From positions 1 to 45,828 of the forward strand of contig JAUSQI010000055.1 in assembly GCA_030652575.1 (NCBI GenBank): a stretch of 45,828 nt of DNA, given 5' to 3'. The position numbers and the translations under genes are program-made. The stretch comes from Stagnimonas sp. GTDB lineage: Bacteria > Pseudomonadota > Gammaproteobacteria > Nevskiales > Nevskiaceae. The notes beneath the pieces were generated by a model that saw only the letters and a program-made list of their open reading frames with translations, made no database searches and was not told the origin of the DNA. Below, piece by piece: positions 24,236 through 31,462 of the stretch; within the stretch, counting starts at the first letter, position 1, and each line of letters starts with the position of its first letter.

Positions 24236-26452
24236 TCAGCGGCCGTAGGCCTTCTCCCACATCTGGATGTAGGCCTCCGCCGAGTTGTAGAACGCGGACA
24301 CGGCTTCTTCGCCGCCTTCGAGGCGGAGTTCTTCAACGATGTCGGGCATCAGGCCGTAATGCGCGGTGCCATCGACGTCTGCGTTCCAGGACTTGCCGCT
24401 CTCGGGGATGGTCAGCATCCCGACCGTGATCGGCTTGATGCCCGCCTGCGTGAACTGCGCTCCCCAGCCCGGGCCCTCGAACATCTTGAACGGGTACTGA
24501 ATCTGCGGACGGTCAGCGCCACGCGGCTCCGGGTAGCCGCCAAAACCATTGCCGTCGAAGCCATAGCCCATCGCCAGCGCGCGGCCTTCCGGCCACAGGG
24601 TCTTGAGTTCGTCGAGCACGCTCTTGGCCATCACGCCGTTCGGGTTGTAGGGAAAGATCACACCGCCGAGATCAAGGATATCCTTGGCCATCTGCTTCGA
24701 CAGGCCGCCGTGGCCGCCGTGCACGGATATGAGCGGGTAGACGGGGGTCTGGTGCTGGGCGATCTCGATCATTTCGTTCTTGACCAGCATCGAGGCGTGA
24801 TCGGTGTCGAGCACCATGCCTCTCTTCATTGCCTCCTGCAGCGCGTAGCGGCCGAGGTCGGTCAGGCCGCGCTTGTTGCATTGGCGGCCGGGCGGATAGA
24901 CCGGCAGCACGCCGTTGGTGAGTTGCAGCACATAGTTGGTTAGCGGATTGTCGAGCGGCAGTGACGCCTCCTGCACGGCACCGGCCGTGTAGAAGTCGGC
25001 AAAGTGCGGCAAGCCCTTGTCCTGCATGAACCACTGATTCTGGTCGGCCGGGCAGGTGTAGGTATCGCGGAACGAACCGGTTTGCAGCAGGCTGAGCAGA
25101 TCCATCACAACCCCGCTGAAGATGCCGGTGCCGGCGAGCGCGTTGTTGATGTCGTGGTACAGATACAGCTGGCGCACGCCGAGTTTGTAAACCTCTTCGA
25201 GTCCAGCGTCGATGTCTGCCTTCGTGCACTGGGCGACCTCGCCGATGCCGAGCAGCGACTTGGTGCCGCAGCCGAAGATGTTGGAGAACTCCAGGCCCAG
25301 CACGACCGCCATCTTGCCCTCGTTGATGACGGCGCGCGCCTCGGCCGGTGACTGGACGATGCGGTACCAGCCCTTGCCAGGGCCGCCCTCCTGCGCGTCC
25401 ACGTAGTCCTGCATCGCATAGGCATATTTGAGCTGCTTGATGCCGATGCTCATGTCGTTGCAGTCGGCGAACTTGGTGCCGAGCGTGAGCGAACCGAACT
25501 GGCACAGCGCCTCGATGTTGGTGCCAAGGTTGACCATCAGGCGCTGGCCCGCGACATAAGAACGCTCGACCCATTTGTAGTACATCGCCTGGTGGGTGAA
25601 ATTTGGAATCCTCGGCCAGTCCACGAAGGTCGGCCAGCCCGCGGTTTCATGCGTGCCGGGCGCGGTGCCACCAATGATCCACTCCCCGTCCAGAATGCCG
25701 TTCGGGCCGTGGAAGGCTTGGCAGTTCTTGAGTGCTTCCGGCACGCCGAAACGGTTGAACATCTGGCCATAGACGATGCCCGCCGCCGAGGGGCCGACGT
25801 TGCCGCTGCCGTCTGACAGCTCGCTGCCCATCGCCATGTGGGTATGCGCGTCCGCGTAGCCGATCACCGGCTTGTCGACGCCCCGGCCTTTGTAGGTCTG
25901 GCCGATGATGCTGACGGGCATTTCGGGATAGTTTGTGCAGCCGCTCGCAGCCTCGAACGTGAAAGCCGAACGGCTACCCGCAGCGGCCAGCACCAGCGTA
26001 CCGTCGTCATCGACGGCGAGCGACTCGCCGGTGGTGTCGGACACGATGCTGAAATTGCCGGTGGTGTCCTGATCGACCGTCCAGACCACCGAATCCTCGG
26101 GCTCGGACACGCTGGTGACCGGGTCTGCATCGTCGGCGGCGATGAAGCTGGCGTCCTTCGCGTAGAAGAAGTACTTGCCGAGCGCCGCCGGCTTTACGAA
26201 CAGCGGTTCGGCACCCGCGGCGGTAGTGGCCGAGGCCACATAGCCGCCGTCGTCATCCTTTACGGCATAGGCCTTATTGGCCGCCGACTTGAGCACGAAG
26301 CAGCCGTTGGCCAGCGAGTAGCGATTCTTCGCTGAAGGCACGTGCGGCTCTGCCGTGCCGCTCCCTGCACCCACAGCGTCAGGGGCAGAACCCGTTCCAC
26401 AAGCCGCACACAACAACACCACGCCGATATAAGAAATCTTTCTTGCGTCCAT
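24236..26452 (-). CDS. Secreted lipoprotein with beta-trefoil-like domain and M19/amidohydrolase-type TIM barrel
   Basis: A 738-residue exported protein. The N-terminal signal ends at a lipobox-like LLCAAC (C18). Residues ~45-170 contain three similar segments (YAVKDDDGGYVAS, FIAADDADPVTS, LAVDDDGTLVLA) that look like a fascin/ricin-type beta-trefoil. The catalytic domain begins at D201-A-H203-T-H205 and continues with VVLGLEFSN, MVLDTDHAS, LISVHGGHGG and AMGYGFDGNGFGG, which parallel the HxD, E, H, H and SDFDG positions of M19 membrane dipeptidase (renal dipeptidase) and related amidohydrolases. A binuclear metal hydrolase outside the inner membrane is inferred. It is far longer than ordinary M19 enzymes (~330-400 residues). 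Substrate unknown. Confidence 0.75.
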   Translation of the reverse strand: MDARKISYIGVVLLCAACGTGSAPDAVGAGSGTAEPHVPSAKNRYSLANGCFVLKSAANKAYAVKDDDGGYVASATTAAGAEPLFVKPAALGKYFFYAKDASFIAADDADPVTSVSEPEDSVVWTVDQDTTGNFSIVSDTTGESLAVDDDGTLVLAAAGSRSAFTFEAASGCTNYPEMPVSIIGQTYKGRGVDKPVIGYADAHTHMAMGSELSDGSGNVGPSAAGIVYGQMFNRFGVPEALKNCQAFHGPNGILDGEWIIGGTAPGTHETAGWPTFVDWPRIPNFTHQAMYYKWVERSYVAGQRLMVNLGTNIEALCQFGSLTLGTKFADCNDMSIGIKQLKYAYAMQDYVDAQEGGPGKGWYRIVQSPAEARAVINEGKMAVVLGLEFSNIFGCGTKSLLGIGEVAQCTKADIDAGLEEVYKLGVRQLYLYHDINNALAGTGIFSGVVMDLLSLLQTGSFRDTYTCPADQNQWFMQDKGLPHFADFYTAGAVQEASLPLDNPLTNYVLQLTNGVLPVYPPGRQCNKRGLTDLGRYALQEAMKRGMVLDTDHASMLVKNEMIEIAQHQTPVYPLISVHGGHGGLSKQMAKDILDLGGVIFPYNPNGVMAKSVLDELKTLWPEGRALAMGYGFDGNGFGGYPEPRGADRPQIQYPFKMFEGPGWGAQFTQAGIKPITVGMLTIPESGKSWNADVDGTAHYGLMPDIVEELRLEGGEEAVSAFYNSAEAYIQMWEKAYGR

Positions 26453-26519
26453 GCCGCCCCACTCCTTGTGATGTTGTGCTGCAAACCTGCTTCACGATAA
26501 ACCCCATTCTTCACCGACC

Positions 26520-26665
26520 GTTTTGATGGTCAGAGTCGCATCCGCAAGCCAGCACCACTTCGATCCGTTGGTGTTGACCAGCAGCACCAGACCGCCGCAG
26601 TCCGGCGGCTTGTAGGGTTTTGCCTTGACTTAGCAGGCTCTGCATTTGGCATCGCTCAGGGGCAT
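26520..26665 (-). pseudogene. Remnant of a P4-type phage integrase N-terminus
   Basis: Reading from ATG 26665, the minus strand gives MPLSDAKCRAC-stop-VKAKPYKPPDCGG, then LVLLVNTNGSKWCWLADATL. This matches the N-terminal arm-binding domain of P4-type integrases (MPLxDxxCRxAKPxxKPYKLxDGGGLYLLVxPNGSKLWR). An AAG-to-TAA type change breaks codon 12, and homology fades after about 48 codons. It lies just downstream of the 3' end of ssrA, a classical integration site, and points in the same direction, so it is the last trace of an integrated element. Confidence 0.82.
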
Positions 26666-26783
26666 GGCTGGGTAACTCCGGGCGGGCAACTGTTTTTCAG
26701 GGTTGCTTGTTACCCGTGAAGTTACCCGCCAGGACGGGTAGATGCAAAGAGATTCCCTGAGATGCTAAGAGACGGTAGAAACG

Positions 26784-26810
26784 AAAAAACCCCACGTTTC
26801 CGTGGGGTTT
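26784..26810 (-). terminator. ssrA: Rho-independent terminator of ssrA
   Basis: On the minus strand AAACCCCACG (26810-26801) pairs with CGTGGGGTTT (26796-26787) around a 4-base loop and runs into TTTTTT. It lies 34 bases past the mature tmRNA 3' end. Confidence 0.9.
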
Positions 26811-26843
26811 CAAGACTTCCTTGGCCCCTCTTGGAGCCTAAAT

Positions 26844-27198
26844 TGGTGGAGGTGGCGGGAATTGAACCCGCGTCCAACGATTCTCCGCCTTCCGATCTAC
26901 ATGCTTATCCCAACTTTGGTTTTCGATGCAGGTTGCCGGTTGAGCACGGAACGCCTGCACTTATCTCCTTGGGTTTTGATCTTCACGTTAAGAGCGAACG
27001 TGAAGACGGTCTGGTGAGAGTCGACGGATGCACCCCCCATCACCAGCACTAGAGGGGCATCCGCTCGCCGGGATTAAGCGGCGAGGGCGTAGTTAGCGTC
27101 GTTCGCAACTAGCTTGTTTGTAGACCGTTTAACGAGCAGATCTACAGCTCGGCATGCACGTCGGGTTTCAATACCGCTGTCGAAACCATGTCACCCCC
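26844..27198 (-). ncRNA. ssrA: Transfer-messenger RNA (tmRNA)
   Basis: A 355-base tmRNA that rescues stalled ribosomes with SmpB. The 5' end GGGGGTGACATGG pairs with CACCTCC before the encoded CCA (26844-26846), and the T arm is GGGTTCAATTCCC. The tag reading frame at 27106-27074 encodes ANDANYALAA followed by TAA, so the full tag is alanine plus ANDANYALAA. It is divergent in the usual way from nothing but adjacent to smpB on the same strand, and its downstream side carries an integrase remnant. Confidence 0.97.
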
Positions 27199-27269
27199 GT
27201 GTGAGGCAAGAGTATAGGCGCTTTGGCCCGCTTCAACTGCCCGGCGGCTGATTTCGTTGCGCCGCGCGC

Positions 27270-27758
27270 TCAATTCTTGGCGATGCTGCGCATCACACGA
27301 CCTTGCTCGCGCTGCCAGTCACGCTCTTTGATGGTGTCGCGCTTGTCGTGGGTCTTCTTGCCTTTGGCGAGGCCGACTTGCAGCTTGGCGCGGCCATCAG
27401 TCCAGTGCAGGTCTAGCGGGATCAGCGTGTAGCCGGCGCGCTCGACCTTGCCGACGAGCACCGAAAGTTCCTTGCGATTCATCAGCAGCTTGCGGGTGCG
27501 GGTGGCATCGGCAAAAACGTGCGTGCAGGTTTGCTTCAGGGGGATAAAGTGCGCGCCGATCAGCCAGGCTTCTTCCTTCTTGATGATGACGTAGGCTTCG
27601 GTGATCTGGGCACGACCGTCGCGCAGGCTTTTCACCTCCCAGCCTTCGAGCATCAGGCCAGCCTCATAGCTGTCCTCGATGAAGTATTCATAGCGCGCAC
27701 GCTTGTTGGCGGCGATGAGCCGATCAGGATCTTTGTCTTTTTTGTTGTGGTTACTCAT
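27270..27758 (-). CDS. smpB: SsrA-binding protein
   Basis: SmpB binds tmRNA and brings it to stalled ribosomes. The 162-residue protein shows IAANKRARYEYFIEDSYEAG, LEGWEVKSLRDGRAQITEAY and the basic C-terminal tail ending KKTHDKRDTIKERDWQREQG, where the tail reaches the mRNA channel. The start at ATG 27758 (MSNHNKKDKDPD) gives the family's usual length; an open frame continues upstream without support. It is next to ssrA and divergent from ratA, the standard gammaproteobacterial arrangement. Confidence 0.96.
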   Translation of the reverse strand: MSNHNKKDKDPDRLIAANKRARYEYFIEDSYEAGLMLEGWEVKSLRDGRAQITEAYVIIKKEEAWLIGAHFIPLKQTCTHVFADATRTRKLLMNRKELSVLVGKVERAGYTLIPLDLHWTDGRAKLQVGLAKGKKTHDKRDTIKERDWQREQGRVMRSIAKN

Positions 27759-27818
27759 CGCAAAATTATAGGCTTGGCAGCGCAGTGGAGATGCAGTGAA
27801 ACAGTACAGGGTGAGTGG

Positions 27819-28277
27819 ATGGTGAAGGTTGAGCGGTCGGCGCTGATGGCTTTTGCGCCTCAGCAGCTGTTGGCACTGGTGGAAGATGTGGCGCGTTACC
27901 CGGAGTTCATGCCTGGTTGTGTCGGGGCGAGTGTGGAGAACGCGGACGGCGGGTGTGTGCAGGCCGGTCTGCGCTTCAAGTTTGCGGGCATCACCGAGAG
28001 TTTTCTCACCGAGAACGTGATGGGCCAATCCAGCAACGGTGACGCTACCTTACAGATGCGGCTGTTGAGAGGGCCATTCAAGAGCTTGACTGGAGAGTGG
28101 CGCTTTCGGGCTTTGGGTGAATCATCGCTGGCACCCCAGGCGTGCAAAGTGAGTCTCGTCATCACACTGGATTGGGGCGCTTGGTCCCCAGGCCGCTTGC
28201 TGTCGCCACAACTGGATCGTGCCGTGGGTAACGTGATGCAGGCCTTCACCCTGAGGGCGGCGCAGATTTATGGCTGA
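27819..28277 (+). CDS. ratA: Ribosome association toxin/ubiquinone-binding protein, START-like
   Basis: A 152-residue SRPBCC/START-domain protein orthologous to E. coli RatA (YfjG) and related to Coq10. It begins MVKVERSALMAFAPQQLLAL, followed by VEDVARYPEFMPGCVGASV, the recognisable RatA/COQ10 pattern. Reported roles are blocking 70S assembly in E. coli and, for homologues, binding ubiquinone. It overlaps rnfH by 8 bases and is divergent from smpB, the conserved order. Start ATG 27819 follows GTGAGTG, a weak ribosome binding site. Confidence 0.92.
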   Translation: MVKVERSALMAFAPQQLLALVEDVARYPEFMPGCVGASVENADGGCVQAGLRFKFAGITESFLTENVMGQSSNGDATLQMRLLRGPFKSLTGEWRFRALGESSLAPQACKVSLVITLDWGAWSPGRLLSPQLDRAVGNVMQAFTLRAAQIYG

Positions 28278-28590
28278 CCCGATGCGGCTTCATTTTGAAG
28301 TGGAGGTGGTATTCGGCTCACCGGAGATCCAGGCCCTGCGGCGTGTCACTGTCGCGCCAGGTTGCACGGCGGCTGAGGCGATACAGGCATCTGGCCTGGC
28401 TGGGCACTGGCTCAACCCAGCGGGTGCGCCGTTGCCTCTATCCCGGTTTGGCCGCCTTATCCCCCCCGAACAGAGATTGATCGAAGGCGACCGTGTCGAG
28501 ATCCTGCGCCCCTTGTGCGCAGACCCCAAAGACCAGCGCCACGAGCGGGTGAGAGCAGTGCGCCGTGCCCGCAGTCGCGCGGCGTCTTAG
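28270..28590 (+). CDS. rnfH: RnfH family ubiquitin-like protein
   Basis: A 106-residue protein of the RnfH (YfjF/RatB) family with a beta-grasp fold. Conserved stretches are FEVEVVFGSPEIQALRRVTV, AGAPLPLSRFGRLIPPEQ and LIEGDRVEILRPLCADPKDQ. It overlaps ratA and ends by sharing 4 bases with the convergent bamE stop. Function is unsettled despite its link to Rnf complexes in the name. Confidence 0.93.
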   Translation: MADPMRLHFEVEVVFGSPEIQALRRVTVAPGCTAAEAIQASGLAGHWLNPAGAPLPLSRFGRLIPPEQRLIEGDRVEILRPLCADPKDQRHERVRAVRRARSRAAS

Positions 28591-29042
28591 GGAGTATTCG
28601 AAGGCTGGGTGAGAATCACGCCCGGCTCTTGAGGATCATTCGCGCGGTCGTCTTCGTTTTTCTCTTTCTTCTGCTGCTTGAAGATTGCGGCAGCCTCTGG
28701 TGCTTTGGGCAAATTGTCCGCAGTGGTCAGCGGTGCGGCGCCTTCCATGCGGGCCAGAACATCCTTCTCGAAAAACAAGGTCACGGTGCGGTTGCTCTCT
28801 TTGCCACGCGGCGATTTGTAGTAGCCGAGATAGTCCCAGCGATCCGTGCGGAAGGGGCTCGCCGCAACCGGCGTGCCCAGCAGATAAGTCACTTGCTCGC
28901 GTGTCATGCCGATCTTGAGTTGGTCAAGCTGCTTCTGCTCAATCACGTTGCCTTGTCGTGTAGGCAATTTGAAGACGAGACTGCAAGCAGAGAGCGAAAG
29001 CCCAAACGCAGCAATTGAGGCTGCGATAAACAAAAGACGCAT
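28587..29042 (-). CDS. bamE: Outer membrane protein assembly factor BamE
   Basis: A 151-residue lipoprotein of the SmpA/OmlA family that stabilises the BAM complex. Signal MRLLFIAASIAAFGLSLSAC has the lipobox LSAC; the conserved core is QLKIGMTREQVTYLLGTPV and FRTDRWDYLGYYKSPRG, followed by VTLFFEKDVLARMEG. The C-terminal 40 residues are charged and disordered (FKQQKKEKNEDDRANDPQEP), longer than in E. coli (113 residues). ATG 29042 is chosen for the signal peptide. Divergent from fur, a very conserved pairing. Confidence 0.95.
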   Translation of the reverse strand: MRLLFIAASIAAFGLSLSACSLVFKLPTRQGNVIEQKQLDQLKIGMTREQVTYLLGTPVAASPFRTDRWDYLGYYKSPRGKESNRTVTLFFEKDVLARMEGAAPLTTADNLPKAPEAAAIFKQQKKEKNEDDRANDPQEPGVILTQPSNTP

Positions 29043-29130
29043 GTCATTGGCCGGATCAAAATCGAGGGGCGATAATAGCGGAAAGCGGGCGCTCTCAATC
29101 CGCACACACGTCGCCAGGACAAGAACCATC

Positions 29131-29556
29131 ATGGAATCACAAGACCTTCGCAACGTTGGCCTCAAGGTGACTTTGCCGCGCCTGAAGATTCTCGAAATCC
29201 TCGAGAACAATGCGATGCGACACATGTCTGCTGAAGATGTCTACAAATTGCTCATAAAAGAAGACGCCGATATCGGTCTTGCCACCATTTACCGTGTGCT
29301 GACTCAGTTTGAGCAGGCTGGGCTGGTCAAGCGCCATCACTTTGAAGGCGGCCACGCAGTGTTCGAGCTGGAACGTGGCGAGCACCACGACCACATGGTC
29401 GATATCGAATCCGGCAAGGTGGTGGAGTTCGTCAGCCCCGAAATTGAAAAATTGCAACACGACATTGCAGAAGCACACGGCTACGAAATTGTCGGCCACA
29501 GCTTGGTGATCTACGTAAAAGCCAGCAATACGGGCAAGCCCGGCAAATCCCGCTGA
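29131..29556 (+). CDS. fur: Ferric uptake regulator
   Basis: A 141-residue Fur repressor that uses Fe(II) as corepressor. The winged-helix domain is VGLKVTLPRLKILEILEN, then ATIYRVLTQFEQAGLVKRH, and the metal-binding part is HFEGGHAVFELERGEHHDHM. The structural CxxC zinc motif of E. coli Fur is absent: the corresponding stretch reads VDIESGKVVEF without cysteines, as in Pseudomonas aeruginosa Fur. Length is normal. It probably controls siderophore and iron genes elsewhere and itself; the fur/bamE intergenic region (29043-29130) holds both promoters. Confidence 0.97.
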   Translation: MESQDLRNVGLKVTLPRLKILEILENNAMRHMSAEDVYKLLIKEDADIGLATIYRVLTQFEQAGLVKRHHFEGGHAVFELERGEHHDHMVDIESGKVVEFVSPEIEKLQHDIAEAHGYEIVGHSLVIYVKASNTGKPGKSR

Positions 29557-29578
29557 CGAGTCTCGGTCGTCGTCGTCG

Positions 29579-30322
29579 CTAGCGAGGGCGACCTTTAGGA
29601 ACAACGCCGCCCTCGGACTGCTTGGCCCAGGCGTAGAGGCCGAGGGCGGCAAACACCAGGGTGACGACCGTGGTCACATCGCTGGTCAGGCTGCGGCCAC
29701 CCTGCTTGATGCGGCCAATGACTACACCGGTCAGCGCCTCGCGCAATGCACGCAGCGTAAGCGCCGAGCATTCCGGCACGCCGAGGTGGGCAGCGCGCAC
29801 GCGCTGGTGCCATTCGTAAATCAGGTTTTCGATACGGTCGCCAGCCTTCAGAAAGGCCGTGCGAATGGCAGGTGAGGCGGCCTCGGCTTCCACCACGAAG
29901 GCTCTGGCCATGTGGGCATCGACATCGAGCAATTGCATGTAGGCGGTCATGCCGGCGAGCATCTGGTCGGGCAGGGAACCTGCAGCTGCATTCGCTTCTT
30001 CCACCAGGCGCAGGTGGTAGCGCGAGAGGGCGTGAAAGCCCTGCAGAAAGCAATCTTCCTTGTCCTTGAACAGTTCGTAGAACGCCGCGCGCGATACGCC
30101 TGCATGGCTCAACACATGGCTGACGGCCGTATCGGCATAACCGCGCTCCGCCACTGCATGACCAATGCCCTCGATGAGACGCGCGCGCTGGAGCTTGAGC
30201 ACTTCGCGCCGAGGCAGTTTGTTCACACCACGCGGCAGTCGCAGGGTCTTCACCGCTTCAGCAGCCACTTGTGTGGAAGCCCTGGCTGCAATCGGCGCGG
30301 GCAGGGCGGCTTTTTTAGGCAT
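29579..30322 (-). CDS. TetR family transcriptional regulator
   Basis: A 247-residue TetR protein with an extra ~45-residue basic N-terminal segment before the HTH (LQRARLIEGIGHAVAERGYA, then VSHVLSHAGVSRAAFYELF and KDKEDCFLQGFHALSRYHL). The C-terminal domain (FVVEAEAASPAIRTAFLKAG) resembles TetR_C domains in regulators of lipid genes. It is divergent from the SDR gene at 30430 with 107 bases between, containing a symmetric AATACT/AGTATT repeat that probably is its operator. Confidence 0.9.
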   Translation of the reverse strand: MPKKAALPAPIAARASTQVAAEAVKTLRLPRGVNKLPRREVLKLQRARLIEGIGHAVAERGYADTAVSHVLSHAGVSRAAFYELFKDKEDCFLQGFHALSRYHLRLVEEANAAAGSLPDQMLAGMTAYMQLLDVDAHMARAFVVEAEAASPAIRTAFLKAGDRIENLIYEWHQRVRAAHLGVPECSALTLRALREALTGVVIGRIKQGGRSLTSDVTTVVTLVFAALGLYAWAKQSEGGVVPKGRPR

Positions 30323-30330
30323 GGCCCAAG

Positions 30331-30359
30331 AATACTAATTTTTCTATAAAGACAGTATT
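30331..30359. promoter_or_regulatory. Putative TetR operator between divergent tetR and SDR genes
   Basis: The inverted repeat AATACT (30331-30336) and AGTATT (30354-30359) spans an AT-rich 17-base centre containing TATAAA. It lies immediately upstream of the tetR start and inside the SDR leader. Assignment to this regulator is inference from position. Confidence 0.5.
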
Positions 30360-30429
30360 GTTTTTTTAGAATGCAGATCTTAGAGTGCGCGCGTCGTCAT
30401 AAACCGCGCAATCCAAGAGAGACTTCCCG

Positions 30430-31278
30430 ATGAGAGATTTCAAGAACAAGGTCGCTGCCATCACTGGTGCTGCATCCGGCATGGGTCGCTCACTGGCATT
30501 GCAGCTCGCAGAGCGCGGTTGTCATCTGTCACTCTCCGACGTCAACGAGGTGGAGCTGGCTCGCACCGCGGAGCTGGCGCGCGTAAAGGGTGTGAAGGTC
30601 ACCACCATGCGCCTTGATGTCGCCGATCGTGAAGCTGTGCAAACCTGGGCTGCGCAGAGCCAGGCCGATCACGGCAAGGTCAATCTCATCTTCAACAATG
30701 CCGGCGTCTCGCTGGCGGTGCCGGTGGAAAGTGCTCGCATCGAGGATTTCCACTGGTTGATGAATATCAACTTCTGGGGCGTGGTGCATGGCACGCAGGC
30801 ATTTCTGCCGCTGCTGCGCGCCTCGGGCGAAGGGCATGTCATCAATACGTCGTCGCTGTTCGGACTGCTCTCAATGCCCACGCAAGGCACATACAACGCC
30901 AGCAAGTTCGCTGTGCGCGGCTACACCGAAGCACTGCGCATGGAGCTTGAGATCGAAGGCGCGCCGGTGAGTGCGACGTGTATTCATCCTGGCGGCATTG
31001 CGACCAACATCGCCCTTGCCGGACGCGTGGATGACAGCGTGCAGCGCATCACGGGTTCGGGTGTCGAGCGCTTCAAGAAGAGTGCGAACAAGGCAATACA
31101 GACAACCACCGCCGACTCGGCCGCCGCGCAGATCATCAAGGGTGTGGAGCAGAACGCCCGCCGCGTACTGGTGGGACCAGACGCAAAAATCCTCGATAAG
31201 CTGGTGCGCGTCACCGGCGCCGGCTACCAGAGCATCTTCGTAGGCCGTGCTCGTAAGATGAAAAAGAAAGGCTTTTGA
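30430..31278 (+). CDS. SDR family NAD(P)-dependent oxidoreductase
   Basis: A 282-residue classical short-chain dehydrogenase. Cofactor motif TGAASGMG, structural NNAG (LIFNNAGVS), catalytic serine in VINTSSLFGLL and the YNASK tyrosine/lysine pair, followed by HPGGIATNIA. The basic C-terminus (GRARKMKKKGF) suggests membrane contact. Similar SDRs often sit beside TetR regulators and acyl-CoA or monooxygenase genes. A GAGAGACTTCCCG ribosome binding site precedes ATG 30430. The next gene in the unit is cut by the Tn3-type element. Confidence 0.9.
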   Translation: MRDFKNKVAAITGAASGMGRSLALQLAERGCHLSLSDVNEVELARTAELARVKGVKVTTMRLDVADREAVQTWAAQSQADHGKVNLIFNNAGVSLAVPVESARIEDFHWLMNINFWGVVHGTQAFLPLLRASGEGHVINTSSLFGLLSMPTQGTYNASKFAVRGYTEALRMELEIEGAPVSATCIHPGGIATNIALAGRVDDSVQRITGSGVERFKKSANKAIQTTTADSAAAQIIKGVEQNARRVLVGPDAKILDKLVRVTGAGYQSIFVGRARKMKKKGF

Positions 31279-31305
31279 GCACGCCCCCAAGCCGGAGGAC
31301 TTCCG

Positions 31306-31359
31306 ATGCCCTTTGACTCCATCCCCAGCGAAATCGCCGCGACCGAAGCTGGGGTCTGA
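31306..31359 (+). pseudogene. 5' stub of a gene cut by the Tn3-family element
   Basis: GGAGG followed eight bases later by ATG begins MPFDSIPSEIAATEA, 28 bases after the SDR stop. After codon 15 the sequence enters the transposon end at 31351, adding two codons and a TGA. The good ribosome binding site and operon spacing indicate a real gene whose remainder lies beyond the other end of the element, outside the window. Confidence 0.65.
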
Positions 31360-31388
31360 GCGAGATAAAGCCAAAAACTCCCCATATC
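31351..31388 (+). repeat. Left terminal inverted repeat of a Tn3-family transposon
   Basis: The sequence starts GGGGTCTGAGCG and has AAAACTC at positions 24-30. The Tn3 38-bp repeat starts GGGGTCTGACGC and has AAAACTC at the same positions, so both recognition blocks agree. A Tn3-type transposase gene lies inside. The matching right repeat was not found up to the window end. Confidence 0.75.
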
Positions 31389-31462
31389 CCCTTTAACTTA
31401 TTGTTCCCACGAAGGAATACGTGCAACTAAGTCTGATTGCCAGTTAGCAAGCTAAGCCGCTC

